DNA from: Castanea sativa
Taxonomy: Eukaryota; Streptophyta; Magnoliopsida; Fagales; Fagaceae
Direction of reading: 5' to 3'
NCBI RefSeq assembly: GCF_040712315.1
Contig: NC_134017.1
Location: 58,566,636 to 58,630,635, forward strand
DNA length: 64,000 nt
A program made the position numbers and the translations under genes. A model generated the notes under the pieces. The model saw only the letters and a list, made by a program, of their open reading frames with translations. It did not search any database and was not told the origin of the DNA. Positions 1-10,506 of the stretch are shown one piece after another; the first letter of the stretch is position 1; each line of letters begins with the position of its first letter.

Positions 1-520
1 AGGACAAGATGATGAGTTGTAGTGATGAGAGATTGTCTTTGGAGGATTGCAGTTGATGCTGGTGATTGAACTAGTCTCCAAGTGGGAGATTTGTTGGGCT
101 TTGTGGAGCTTAATTGTGTTTGATGTGTTTGATCTGGGTTATGACCCGACCCGAGATAATATTGTTATAGTTTTTTTATGGGAGATTTTTTGAGGCTTAG
201 TCCATGGAGCGGAGACTTGGGCCGATAGGCTTGTGTGCAGGATATAAAAACTGTTGTTTTGGAGATTAGGTTTTGATGTTGTTTTTGAGAGAGAAAACTG
301 TACTGTTGCACTTTGTATTTTTCCCTGAGAATAGTGAAATTCTTGCAATTCCGTGAATATAGGCAAATTGACACACCACGTAAATACTGTCTTGTGTGTG
401 ATTATTTTTTTCTTAGGCACATATTTTTTTCTATACTTTACATCTCACAAATCTAAGAATTTTGTACATATTCTCATCACATACTTCATCTCATACGTAA
501 AAGTTTTTATCATATTAATT
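1..520 (+). mobile_element. Copia-type retrotransposon: 3' end and 3' LTR
   Basis: Positions 80-91 hold a purine tract (AAGTGGGAGAT) followed at 92 by TGTTGGG, the usual junction between polypurine tract and 3' LTR in plant Copia elements. Inside the LTR a TATA box (TATAAAA, about 243) and the sequence around 350-400 (CCGTGAATATAGGCAAATTG, then CACCACGTAAAT) match the R/U5 style of plant Copia LTRs. Bases 1-79 would be untranslated sequence after pol. The right LTR edge is not clear; about 400-525 is possible. Pol lies left of the window. Superfamily fairly sure, limits approximate. Confidence 0.6.
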
Positions 521-603
521 GTTCTAACCTTTTTTTCACTTTTGTGTTCTAGAAATTCTTTATGGTTTTTTTTTTTTGGGTGCGTGCATATTCTTGAAAT
601 TGA

Positions 604-690
604 TACTTTTTATTTTGTTTTGTTTTGTTTTGTTTTTGTTTTGTTTTATTTTTTTTTTGTTTTGTTTTTGGTGTTGTTTTGTTATATGTA
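604..690. repeat. TTTTG-type pentanucleotide repeat
   Basis: Runs of TTTTG and longer T tracts, very T/G rich on the + strand. Open frames here are low-complexity artefacts rich in F, L and V. No gene is visible. Confidence 0.75.
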
Positions 691-699
691 GTTATATGT

Positions 700-1440
700 C
701 CCTTTTACTTTTATCAAAACTGTCACCCTTTGAACTTGTTCTTTCTTATGTTGTTCATGGTTCCAATTTCATTTGCTGTGAGACTTTCTTGTGCTTTCCA
801 AAATGTATTGAATATAATTAACATTTTTTTGTTTATTTGTATACATTCATATGATTTTTTTTTATAACACACAAAGGAGGAATGTAATTCTAACATAAAG
901 GCACGTCATAAACTCTTCACAAATATAAATCTTTATTTAATTGTACGTTGTTTTTTTTAATAATTATTGAGCACTAACCTACCAATTATTTAGGAGAAAT
1001 TGCTTCCTCTAATAGTAGCTTAGATGAATTCTAGTAGTAAAAGTGGGAGCAATTTGCACCTGAATAGTCCAAGGAATAATCAATTATCACTTGATTCCCT
1101 TTGTTTAGATAATTGGGTTCATTTATGCATCCTTTATGTAACATATAAGTCAGCCCCGATCTGGGTGAAACATAAAATTTTTGCATTTTTCATCAATTTG
1201 AAGAAAAAGCCCCCCGAAAGACTAAATCATATTATGAAACTATAAAAATATCAATTTGCACATAATTTGTTAATCTTAATGATTTTAACAAATATTTTTT
1301 AACATGCACGTGTCTTTATCATTAAATTTTATTTTAAATATATTTTATATATTCATCTCATATGTGCATTTTTTTTGGACTATGCTGTACACCTCAAAGA
1401 GACAATTGAGTCCTTTTATGTCGTAACCAAAAGTTTAGCA
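700..1440. repeat. Diverged duplicated block P (copy 1)
   Basis: A non-coding stretch that recurs, diverged, near 5800-6230 and in part near 27960-28150 and 28480-28650. Shared landmarks are the CCCTTTGAACTT and TTGTTCA.G..TTCCAATTTCATTTGC phrases near 730-775 and ATATCAATTTGCA near 1249. The later portion includes TTCATCTCATATGTGCATTTTTTT. No TIR, LTR or coding domain is recognised; the block may be an old transposon body or a segmental duplication. Confidence 0.5.
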
Positions 1441-2028
1441 ACAGTTTATTTATTTATTTTTTTGAAATTTAATATATAAAGAACGGGGCTATAAGAAGAG
1501 GAAAACATAATAGAATCCGAGATTATCGCCAAAGACAATAGAGCAAAGAATTCCCAACCTTGGACAGTTGGACCTTCTCCATTGCACTTCTTCCTGAAGA
1601 ATTCTTTCTATTATTTCAAGCTAGAAGAGAAAGCCTGACGGAATAAAACAATTACCCAATGTTCAAGAACACAACCTAGACAAAAAGACATAAACACCCA
1701 ACTCTTAAATCACAGTAACTACTTCATCTCCAATATTTTTAACCATGCTGATCAGTTCATTGAGCTTCATGAGAAAACTCATACAATTACAATAACATAG
1801 ATATGCAGATAACTTATCAAAAAAAGAATAACATGCACTTACTCAGGTTTCATCCTAACCAACAATGACCGACAAACCATCTCAATCCAACACACCTAGG
1901 CTAGACGAAGTGCAGATCTGAACCAAGAAGAAGTACAAAACTTTGGAGCAAAAGGTAGCAATGGAATGTGTAACTAATGGAAAGATCACAAGAACTCACC
2001 GGTGAGATTGAAACCCAGAGAAAATTTG
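1441..2028. other. Intergenic, nothing recognised
   Basis: AT-rich sequence. No open frame with family resemblance, no terminal repeats and no RNA gene seen. Confidence 0.5.
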
Positions 2029-2588
2029 TAGTTTTTATTATAATTTTTTATGAAACTGTTATAACAGTAGTTGGTATTCTTTATGCATTATTATTTTGTT
2101 ATCTACATACAACTTTGGACTTTTTGATTGTATATATATGAGTGCCAGATATGGGTTTCTATAATTTGTGATTGTGGGCTCATGTCATGGAGATGATAAA
2201 CTGTGCAATTATTCTTGCAGCATTCCAAAACTACCCCTTGTTTTCCAATTATAAAAGCTGTCCTTTGTCTCTTCTTCTTTCCGTACCAGGAGTACCCTTA
2301 TGGGGGTCCTTTGGGAACACCGTAAAACTTGGTCAACAATTAATCTTACCATCATGGCATCATTTTTTTTCTTCCCTTTTTTAAAGAAAGGGAATATTTA
2401 AATTATTATATTAAAAGCATTCCCATTTGTATTATTCCTATTAGCTAAATTGTTTTACAGTATACCCTGTATTATATATATTAGTTGCCACCAAGACCAT
2501 GATAATAGGCTTCATGAAAGCAACACACGCAGACTGCTTCAGAAGTTACGAGTTCTTATGCTGGCAGATAAATTAAAAATCCAATGCC

Positions 2589-2590
<2 letters not shown>

Positions 2591-2634
<44 letters not shown>
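2591..2634. repeat. (GA)n microsatellite
   Basis: Uninterrupted GA dinucleotides. Copy B has a shorter interrupted version near 21718-21730, so the tract has expanded since the blocks duplicated. Confidence 0.95.
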
Positions 2635-2636
<2 letters not shown>

Positions 2637-2818
2637 TCAATTCTTGGTGCTAGTGTAAATTTTCCCTAGACACGGATTTGAGAGCATGCAGCTAACTTTT
2701 GGTCAAAATGGAGATGGGGGTTGTCATTTGGTCAAGATCCAAGAATCGCTCTTTTGACCCAAATGCAAAGGTCCAATTCAATCGTACTTCAGAGTTAGGG
2801 TATGAATTTATGAATGTG

Positions 2819-3960
2819 TCATCCACAGCGTAAAGGTCAAATGCAAACCCAATTTTCCCTTTAAGCCCAAAAAATCACTCCATTGATTATTGTAAAAGGC
2901 AACAATGACAAATTTTTTTGCAATTCAGTTACAGTGTCATTCTAAATGTAGAATGTACTGTAGCTGAATGGTAAATGAAAATAATACTATTTAATTCTCT
3001 CTCTCTCCTCCTTTTTATTAAAAAATTCAAAAACTTTCTCTCTCTCTCTCTCTATTTCTCTGCTCTCTTCCTTCTCTCTACAGACCCAAAACCCATAGCC
3101 ACCACACCACAGCATATCGGCTTGGCTGACGGCGGCGACGTGGCTTGGTTTCTCTCTCTCTGGTTGACGGCGGTGACATGGATCGGTGTTGGTTTGTGTT
3201 GGATTTATGGAATGGGTTTTGGAGTGGCGATCGATGTTGGTTTGTGTGCTCGTCGTGGGTTTGAGTTTGCCGGCGTAAATCTGGGATTTGCTCATCGTGG
3301 GTTTGTCGCCGTGGGTTTGGGCTTTGCTTGCCGTGGGTCTGCACTTGCTCACCGTGGGTCTTTTTTTTTGTGGTGGGTTTTGCTCACAATCATGCTCTTT
3401 AGTGGTGGTGGTGGTGGCCATGGGTTGTGGTTAAGGTTTGTGTTCACGGTGGTTGCTGGATATGTGGTGTGGGTTGGTTTCAAGTTCGATGGTTCATTGT
3501 GTTTTGGGTTTCTTGTTTTGATCGGCGAGTGATTTGGGTTTCTTGTTTTGATTTTGGGTTTCTTGTTTTGATCGGCGAGTGATTTGGGTTTCTTGTTTTG
3601 ATTTTGGATTTGGATTTGGATTTGGATTTGGATTGGAGATTGGCGGGTGATTGGCTGGATTTTGCTTAGCAGAAGTGGGTGGTGTGACTGAGAAAGTGGA
3701 CGGTGGTGGTGGTGTGACTGAGAAGGTGGACAGTAGTGGTGGTGTAACTGAGAAGGTTGACAGAGGAAGAGAAACAGAGATCAGAGAGAGAATTGAGAAA
3801 TATTTTTATACTGTTATTTTTATATTATTTTAATGTGTAGTATGGTAAAATAGAAGTTTGGATATTGGTGTATTGAAAAATGGTATTGTATAATTGATAA
3901 AGTGGTTTTTAAGATGGTAAAAAAAGATAGAATTAGGAAAAATGAATGTGGATGCTCTTA
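2819..3960. mobile_element. PIF/Harbinger-like non-autonomous element inside copy A
   Basis: Copy B (near 21975) reads straight through this point (GAATGTGTTAGAAAACAAAGCC), while copy A carries about 1.1 kb between GAATGTG and GGCAACAAAGCC. The right end is GTGGATGCTC followed by TTA; the left starts at CATCCACA, its inverted counterpart, with the outermost few bases apparently lost. TTA at the empty site fits a PIF/Harbinger target. The interior has CT runs, GT-rich sequence and short tandem repeats (3503-3765). The 185- and 144-codon open frames inside are low-complexity and resemble no transposase. Confidence 0.6.
3503..3765 (+). repeat. Three adjacent short tandem arrays
   Basis: First, a roughly 50-bp unit (TTTGGGTTTCTTGTTTTGAT plus CGGCGAGTGA) occurs about twice from 3503. 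Next is a hexamer GGATTT array near 3605-3635. Last is a 30-bp unit repeated three times at about 3676-3765, read on the + strand as the decapeptides GGVTEKVDGG, GGVTEKVDSS and GGVTEKVDRG. All lie inside the Harbinger-like insertion. The 30-bp unit keeps frame but the surrounding open frame is only about 60 codons. Confidence 0.7.
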
Positions 3961-5260
3961 GGCAACAAAGCCCGCATAATTTAATGGTTTAGCCTCCACT
4001 TGTATTATCTAGTCATTTTCTAACAAAGAGCCTCCCATTAAGTTGCTTCCTTCTTAAGTATGCAACATTTGAAAAAGACAAATAAATTCAGATGAAGATA
4101 GTCATTCAAGAGAATGAATTACTTAATTATAGGAAATATAGCATAGATCATGCCAAATTAGAAGAAAGAGGGAAACATACCATAAATCCACACCACATAT
4201 GAACATATTTATTGAAAGAAAGCAAGGAAAAACCAAAATTTTGTTTTTGGAGAGGCAAATATGTAAGTATATATTAAAGTAGAGTAAGCATTGCTTTAAG
4301 ATGCGATTGTACCCTGAGGCATTTTTAATTTACTATGACTTTTCTCTTTTTTTTGACACATACTTCGCTATGACTTAAATAACATGTAATTCTAATATAA
4401 AATAAAAGGGGGGGGGGGGACAAAAGGAAAATAAACCTAAAAAATAAAAAGAACTAAAATAGAATGTGGAATTTAAAAAAGGGAAAAACTTACCTTTGTT
4501 AAGAATTCATACACTACCCTTAATCACATCAAACTTACCTTAATCATCATACATCCCTTTATTAGAAAAAAAATCAATCAAAAGAAAAAGGGTTTAGCAT
4601 ATATCCAGTATTTTTTTTAACAAAAATTTCCTTTTATTTTATTGAAAAACTGTCACATTATCCATTAACTAAATAAAATGTGAAAATTAAAAAACCCACT
4701 ACCACTTGCCATTATATATTTAAAACAAAATGACATGTCCAGTTAAAAAAGTATTGGAGGTAAACTAAACCCAAAGAAAAATAATTGGCTATCTTTCTTA
4801 AAAAATTGACAAAAATATTATAACAAATTTTGTTGAACTTACACTGCAAAGAATTCGACTTTTACATTAAGCATCAAACTATATAAGTAGCAACTTTCAT
4901 AATACCGGAAATATACGTAAATGGGATAAATGTACATAACCATTTAATTCTTTCATATGAGAAGAAAAACATTTATGCTATTGTACCTGTTTTTATATAT
5001 ATATTTTAAAATATTTTATATTTTTCAATACTTTATACACAATACTCTAAAAAATTATTAAAGATTTATAAAACATGTTCCTTTATTAGAAAGAATGACT
5101 CAATTAAAAAAAAAATATTGACCACCATTTTAAAAATTGACGCAAATATTACAACAGATGATGTTCAACTTATACTCACAATAATTTATACTTTTATAAG
5201 TAACATCAAACTATGAAATTATCAACTTGCACTTAAGTATTTGTTAACCTAAATGAATTT

Positions 5261-5799
5261 AATAAACTTTTTTTTTAAACATAAACATGTACTTAAACAT
5301 AAAATTGGATGGTCAAAATGCTTATACATCCCCTAAGGTTTGACAGGAAGATCAGCTATTTAGCACTCTTTTGAAATATTATATGGCAGTAGCCCTGTCC
5401 TTGCACCTCGATTTTTTAGAAAACGAGTTATGTTTTTATTTTTTTATTTTTTTTAACTCAATGTTTGTAAAATCAAATTGTAATTAAGTTAAACTCAATA
5501 TTATTAAAGTCGAGTTTTGTGTAATTTTTAATAAAAACTTGATGATAATGAAATTGAGTTTCAAAACAAGAACATTGCGCTAAATATTTAAAAAAGGATA
5601 TTTTTTTTGGTCTAAAATTTTCAAAAAATGGGGCTAAATGGCTGATTTCTCAAGGTTTGATAGTAAGGGTTTCAAGGAAATTCTTTCCTGGTTCATTGAT
5701 AAAGTTGAACTGAAATTTCACCGGTCTGTTAATAGCTGTATCCTTTGTTGTTTCACTTATTAGCGTTACTTCCATACGCCTAATGTACTTTTTCCACAA
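5261..5799. other. Intergenic, nothing recognised
   Basis: AT-rich sequence with scattered CTCGATTTT / AACTCAATATT phrases near 5405-5560 that may be remains of a foldback element. No gene or clear repeat limits. Confidence 0.4.
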
Positions 5800-6260
5800 C
5801 TGCAACCCTTTGAACTTATTCCTCCTATGTTGTTCACGATTTCAATTTCATTTGCCGTTGGACTTTCTTGTTCCTTCATAAAAGGTATTGAATACAAATT
5901 AACAAAATTTCCTTTTTATTTTATTTTAATATTTGTATATATTGGCATGATTTTTTTTAATGAGAAACAAACACTCACACACAAAAGAGAGGGAATGTAG
6001 CTCTAACACAACAACACACCACAAACTTTAATTATTTGTTATTCTTTGTGAATTTAACAAACATTTTCAAAATAAACATGTCTTTAAACATAAAATTTAT
6101 TTTGAACATATTTTTCAAATTCATCCCATGTTTGCATTTGTTTTTTTGTACTATGCTTTACACATGAAAGGGAAAATTAAGACGTTTTATGTTGTAAGAT
6201 AGGAGTGAGTCTAAGTGTCTACTAGCCTTGAGTTTGATATAAGAATGACCCTCTAATAAT
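5800..6260. repeat. Diverged duplicated block P (copy 2)
   Basis: Matches 720-900 and 1270-1430 in order: CCCTTTGAACTTATTCCTCC, then TTTCAATTTCATTTGCCGT, then the CATGTTTGCATTTGTTTTTT tail. The end (GTGAGTCTAAGTGTCTACTAGCCTTG) matches 28858-28890. Confidence 0.5.
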
Positions 6261-6300
6261 GGTGTTTTGAGTATGTTCAACCTTTTTTTATTTATTTAAT

Positions 6301-6455
6301 TTTTTTTATAGAGTTTTAACCTATGACGTTTGCTCTTGATGATATTATTATGAAACCGAGACATCAATCGGTTTTTTGGTGTAGGCAGAGATTGAACCTC
6401 AAATCACTTAACATGTTTAGGTTTAAACATTCTCTAAATTCAACTATTGAAAGCT
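6301..6455 (-). mobile_element. Degenerate tRNA-derived SINE
   Basis: A diverged relative of the SINE at 6741-6900. It keeps the tail-side phrase TATAGAGTTTTAACCTATG, the GTGTAGGCAGAGATTGAACCTC segment corresponding to the B-box region, and a decayed A-box side near 6440. No clear target-site duplication. Confidence 0.45.
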
Positions 6456-6740
6456 AAATTGGCTCTAATATAAGATGAAAAATGTAATTTGAACATTTCT
6501 TATGATGAAACTATCAAAACAGTATACATAAGATCATTAAAAGTGAGATAGATACAAATACTATGAAGTAATATATTACAATAATCATAATATATTCTTA
6601 CATTTGGTTTAATAAGTATTACAAAAGAGCTAGTAAATAGAATAAATATAAAATTCTGCTTACATCTACAAACTTTATCCAATACTTTTCAAGAATCTAT
6701 TTCCTCCCTTTCTTAGGCTTTTCTCTTTTCTCAACTTCTT

Positions 6741-6900
6741 TTTTTAGAGAGTTTCAACTTATGGCGTCCGCTACTGATGATAACTTGAGAGTTATCATCA
6801 GACCAAGACACTAATCAATTTTTGGTGTAGGCAGGGTTTGAACCCTAAATTTTTTATATAATCATCAGAGACTTTACTAGTTGAGCTAATTGAAACCCAC
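6741..6900 (-). mobile_element. tRNA-derived SINE with 20-bp target-site duplication
   Basis: Read on the minus strand the element begins GTGGGTTTCAATTAGCTCAA, containing an A-box-like TAGCTCAACTAGTAAAG, then a B-box-like GGTTCAAACCC, then an unrelated body ending in TCTCTAAAAAAAG. It is flanked by near-perfect direct repeats: TTCTCTTTTCTCAACTTCTT at 6721-6740 and TTCTCTTTTATCAACTTCTT at 6901-6920, 19 of 20 identical. Long target-site duplications, an internal Pol III promoter and a short A tail are standard SINE features. A related copy is at 21361-21518. Confidence 0.75.
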
Positions 6901-6920
6901 TTCTCTTTTATCAACTTCTT

Positions 6921-7800
6921 CAAGCTATTTAATTATTCACCAAATTTGTATCAAGTGTAACACCAAATTATACCAATTAATTCAAGATTTACAACGTAAA
7001 ACCAAGCACTCTTAATATCAATAAATTTTATAATAATACCACCCAAACTATTGAATTATAACAAAATCCAATATATTAATAATCTTCATGAAAAATAAGT
7101 ATTCTATTGCTCTTCATCATGAAATCCATAAGTAAATAACAAGAGCAATTATACACACGCAAAAAAATTCAATATATCCAAGTTATATATGAAATACCAA
7201 TACTAATTGTGCTAAGGTGGAAAATGGTACTATCTTTTGCGATATATAAATATAATATGACCTGAGAACTCAAAAGTTTATATGAAACATGTGTAAATGG
7301 TACTATATGGTTTTATTAAAACATTAAGAATACAAAAGCCACAAAACCAAATATTTATGGCATTTGTTTCAAGTGTGTGCCAAACCAAAACTAAAGGTAG
7401 GCCTTTTAAAAAAAACCAAAAATATACATTTAAATCCAAAATTTTTATTGGAAGCCACTGGGTGCCGTTCACAAAGGCTTTGTGGCTGGGTAGTGTTTTC
7501 AAAATCTGTGCAGCCTTCTAAACTAAAAAACAACCCAAAAGGGAAAAAAAATAGTGCCAAAGTCGGTCTAGTCTTCCAAACTTAAGCCTTAAAACTCTTA
7601 ACTACCTACATTGTATTAGTGGAGCAACCTGGCAATTAAAGACATCATTTAAAATAAAAATACTGCTAATAATATATTTATTAAAATAATTTTAAAATAA
7701 AATTCTATCACCCTTAAAACAATAAATGAAGTTGTCACTAGATATGAATAAATTGCATATAATTATTTATTTATATTTTCTCATTTTTGTCCCTATTCAT
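6921..7800. other. Intergenic; tail matches 28.9-29.2 kb
   Basis: AT-rich, no gene. From about 7590 (CTACATTGTATTAGTGGAGC, then CAATTAAAGACATCATTTAAAATAAA) it is a diverged copy of about 28965-29035, part of the same network of local duplications. Open frames on both strands near 7280-7580 overlap one another and resemble nothing known. Confidence 0.45.
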
Positions 7801-7861
7801 ATGCAATCAATATACTTTGTAATTTCTTACATAAAAGCATGTCTTATATATCAGTAATGCA

Positions 7862-8265
7862 CATGAGATTCACATCAGTTTGTGACTCTGGGTATAATAG
7901 AAAAATATGTAGAATTTATACAATTTTACTTAAAAATAATCCATATCAGTTTGTGTATAATTGTGTAAATTTACAAGTTTGCTATAGTAACAGTGTAAAT
8001 TTACATTGACACTATTTATTTTGTATTTAGTTGTTTAATCTTTCTTTATGTATCTCAAGGATGAAAAAAGAGAGTGGATTGTGATTGTTGTGTGTGAAGA
8101 AAGAGAAATAATTTTAAATAATTGATATTTTAATGAAAGGTAGTATAAAATAGATAATTTGAAGTGGGGTGTTTTAAATAGTGAGTATATAAAATAAAAA
8201 AAGTAGGTTCTTATACTAAAATAGATAAAAAAAAATTTACATGAATTTGTGCAAATGCTAAGAGA
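7862..8265. mobile_element. MITE of the GAGCATTTGCA family
   Basis: AT-rich non-coding element. Its right end (CATGAATTTGTGCAAATGCTAAGAG) is a weak inverse of the left part (ACATGAGATTCACATCAGTTTGTG). Internal phrases such as ATGTATCTCAAGGATGAAAAAAGAGAG and GGTGTTTTAAATAGTGAG recur at 34432-34822 and in NAGK intron 2 at about 43050-43480. Limits approximate; superfamily probably PIF/Harbinger by resemblance of the ends to the GAGCATCCACA type. Confidence 0.45.
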
Positions 8266-8814
8266 GTTATAAAACACAAAATGTATGAAATGATTTCTTG
8301 AAAATTAAAAATTTGGTGAAAACATAATTTAAATTGAGGAGGTTTGGATTCCAAGTGCAAAATGGGAATGGTGATTCAATTTCATATGATTTCTTGTCAT
8401 GGTGTGAGGGAGGAAGTTTCTATTCCAAACTTAGAATCCAATAGTTAGATGACACGTGTGAAAAGACGGGAAGATCATTACTATAAGTCTATGACAATAC
8501 ATTCAAAAAACAATTTGTCCCAGAAAATTTCAAATGCTGCCCCTATCCAACTATTCATGTTTTCAATACTTTTGCTCAAAAAAATTTGAAATACCACAAC
8601 ATCCATTTTTCTTACATGCCTCACGTACTTGAGCATATCTTATGCAATCTTTCAAATGGTTGAATAAAAATATTTTGTGGACTCTTCAACATTTGATCGG
8701 GAAACCTAACATGATTTCATTTTCATGAGTCAAAATTTGACCGTGTTTTGTGGGATTTCATGTGAGATTAAAGAGCCACGTTCCAAAAAATTTTGTTGAA
8801 TTTAATAGAAATTT

Positions 8815-9230
8815 TGTGAGGGATATTTTGTGTAATTTATTATGTAGGATGTAGTTGGTGAGGATGCGAGGGACATTTTGTGAATTTATTTATTTATTTT
8901 TGTTGTTCTCTGCATTTTTCATTGAGTTGTATTTATTATTTTTAAAGATAGATAAAATGACAATTTATTTAATAATTAAAACCCACTAATAGTTCTATTT
9001 AAGGAGCACTTTTAGTAAATTAAAAGAAACTTCGTAAATGACATTTGGTGTAATTTCTTATTTAGATGTAGTTGGTGAGGTTATGGGAGTCGTTCGTGAA
9101 CTTTTTATGTTTGTTGTTCTCTGCATTCTTCCTGAGTTGTAATATTTTCTTTTTTTAAAGAAAGATAAAGTGGAAATTTATTTAGAAATTAAAACCCACT
9201 AATAGTTCTATTTGAGGAGTACATCTGTTT
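8815..9230. repeat. ~190-bp direct repeat, two units
   Basis: Each unit runs through GATGTAGTTGGTGAGG, TTTTATGTTTGTTGTTCTCTGC, then AAAACCCACTAATAGTTCTA. The same units recur at 35340-35790 and 36890-37220. Non-coding. Confidence 0.6.
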
Positions 9231-9555
9231 GTTTCGGCGATAATATTTTTTAGAAAAATGAATCATTTTTCATAAAGTTATCTTATTTTTTCATGTTTAG
9301 TAGCAACCTTAAATGAACTGAAAAACATTATCCCAATTTCTTTTATTTAGCTTGTTATGAGATAAAGTTAATTTTCAAAAATTTTTTAGTGAAAACAATC
9401 TCTAGAAATAAATCATTTTTGCTTGTAAGAAATTTTGTATTATTATTATTATTATTCGGTAGAAAGTAAAACTATAAACTAAACAGAGCCAATGTCATCA
9501 GGGCAACGCCTGCAAAGATACGCAGACCAAATGCAGACTATCAAATAAAAAGTGA

Positions 9556-10049
9556 TGATGTCGAAAATATCACCAGTGAGTTGCAAGCGCTCCTCGAACG
9601 AAAGCAATATCTGCAAAAAGAAAGCAAAGGACCTAAAAGAGAGCACCGGTGTGGTGTCGGCCAAATACCCTCCTAATGTCAAGTTAGAATCTCCTTCCTT
9701 TAACCCTAGAGTGCCAGAGTTAAGAATATTATGCGTACCTTCATACCTAGGGTTTCTGGGGTATTTATATTGAGTAGAATTACCTTTCTTTTAGGATACA
9801 ACTTCCTTCTCAAGTTCCTTTCCATATAGGGGTCTTCCCAAACGTGCGTCGCAAGAAGTCCAAATATACACGTTTGCGTGGGGATAAAGCAAAAGCTTAT
9901 CTGAAATATATCAAACGACGTGCCACGTGGCATCCATAATTAATTTATACAAGACGGACATTCAGCAACACCCAACCGTCATAGCTGGGTTACTCATGGT
10001 GTCGATCCGTCCTCACTGTCTCCATCCACTTACTATTTTTATCCCCTTC
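9556..10049 (-). mobile_element. Gypsy element: 3' LTR (left copy)
   Basis: TGATGTCGAAAATATCACC starts a stretch that recurs at 18816-19308 with, by eye, only one 1-bp indel and two substitutions (near 9675-9678) across 494 bp. Because pol between the copies runs on the minus strand, this left copy is the 3' LTR. The shared sequence stops at 10049; the true LTR may extend further, since the other copy is cut there. Flanking direct repeats were not found. Confidence 0.85.
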
Positions 10050-10254
10050 GCCTTGCCCCTTTCGTCCTTGGATCCGTCCTTATAATCCGACGGATCCATG
10101 GAATGACTAAAAGCAATGTATTAAATGGGGACGGCCTTGGCATACCATGACGGATGACACGTGGCCCGTACTTCCCGACGAAGAGCACGTGGCCCTCGTG
10201 GATTGGATATTTCCCCAAAACGAGGCGTCGCTTCGTATTCCGTGCCCTCCGTTC

Positions 10255-10260
10255 TATAAA
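10255..10260 (+). promoter_or_regulatory. TATA box of the retrotransposon antisense gene
   Basis: CTATAAAAAG sits about 250 bp upstream of the first ATG (10507) on the + strand, followed by a pyrimidine-rich leader and a GT-AG 5' UTR intron (10394-10503). This points to transcription of the antisense gene from its own promoter, not only from the LTR. Position and spacing are seen; use is inferred. Confidence 0.55.
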
Positions 10261-10506
10261 AAGCCAGATTTTTCTCTCCTCATTTCATCTTCATATCAGA
10301 AACTTGTGAGCAGAAGCACAACCGTCACAACTATCGTGCTCGCCATCTCATCAGATCCGTCCGTCGTTCTTCGTCGAAAACCGTCTCAATCCGGTATGTA
10401 TTACAAACCTTTCTCCGTTCTTTCTTTGAATTTCATTGTTTTAAGTATATGCACTTTCTTTAGAACCGCTTCGGTATCTTAGGTTATACCGTCATAAATG
10501 TAGGTA

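Larger units (their letters stand above)
2029..5260. repeat. Duplicated block, copy A
   Basis: From TAGTTTTTATTATAATTTTT onward this follows the same order of sequence as 19895-22130 (copy B), and its later half as 22430-23810 (copy C) and 25785-26905 (copy D). Landmarks are the AACTACCCCTTGTTTTCC phrase near 2230, the GA repeat near 2590, GGAGATGGGG near 2708, and GATGCGATTGTACCCTGAGG near 4300. Copy A is interrupted by an insertion at about 2819-3957. No protein is encoded. The four copies differ by many substitutions and indels, so the duplications are old. Confidence 0.7.
7810..9445. repeat. Duplicated block R, copy 1
   Basis: Aligns in order with 34375-35965. Landmarks: TTTCTTACATAAAAGCATGT near 7825, GGTTTGGATTCCAAG near 8341, TTGAGCATATCTTATGCAATC near 8630, the 190-bp units at 8815-9230, and the GTTTGTTTCGGCGATAAT start near 9229. 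Similarity is high but with many single-base changes. The segment matching the 34.9-kb open frame has an early TAG here. Confidence 0.65.

Noticed and set aside
2975..3532. 185-codon + frame and 144-codon minus frame
   Set aside because: GT-rich low-complexity sequence inside a non-autonomous transposon; both strands are open at once and no domain is seen.
6741..6900. tRNA gene
   Set aside because: A and B boxes are present, but no cloverleaf or acceptor stem can be formed and a 20-bp TSD plus A tail define a SINE.
10147..10482. 111-codon + frame as first exon of the antisense gene
   Set aside because: It spans the TATA box and leader intron and has no resemblance to the family N-terminus; the ATG at 10507 after the intron is better.
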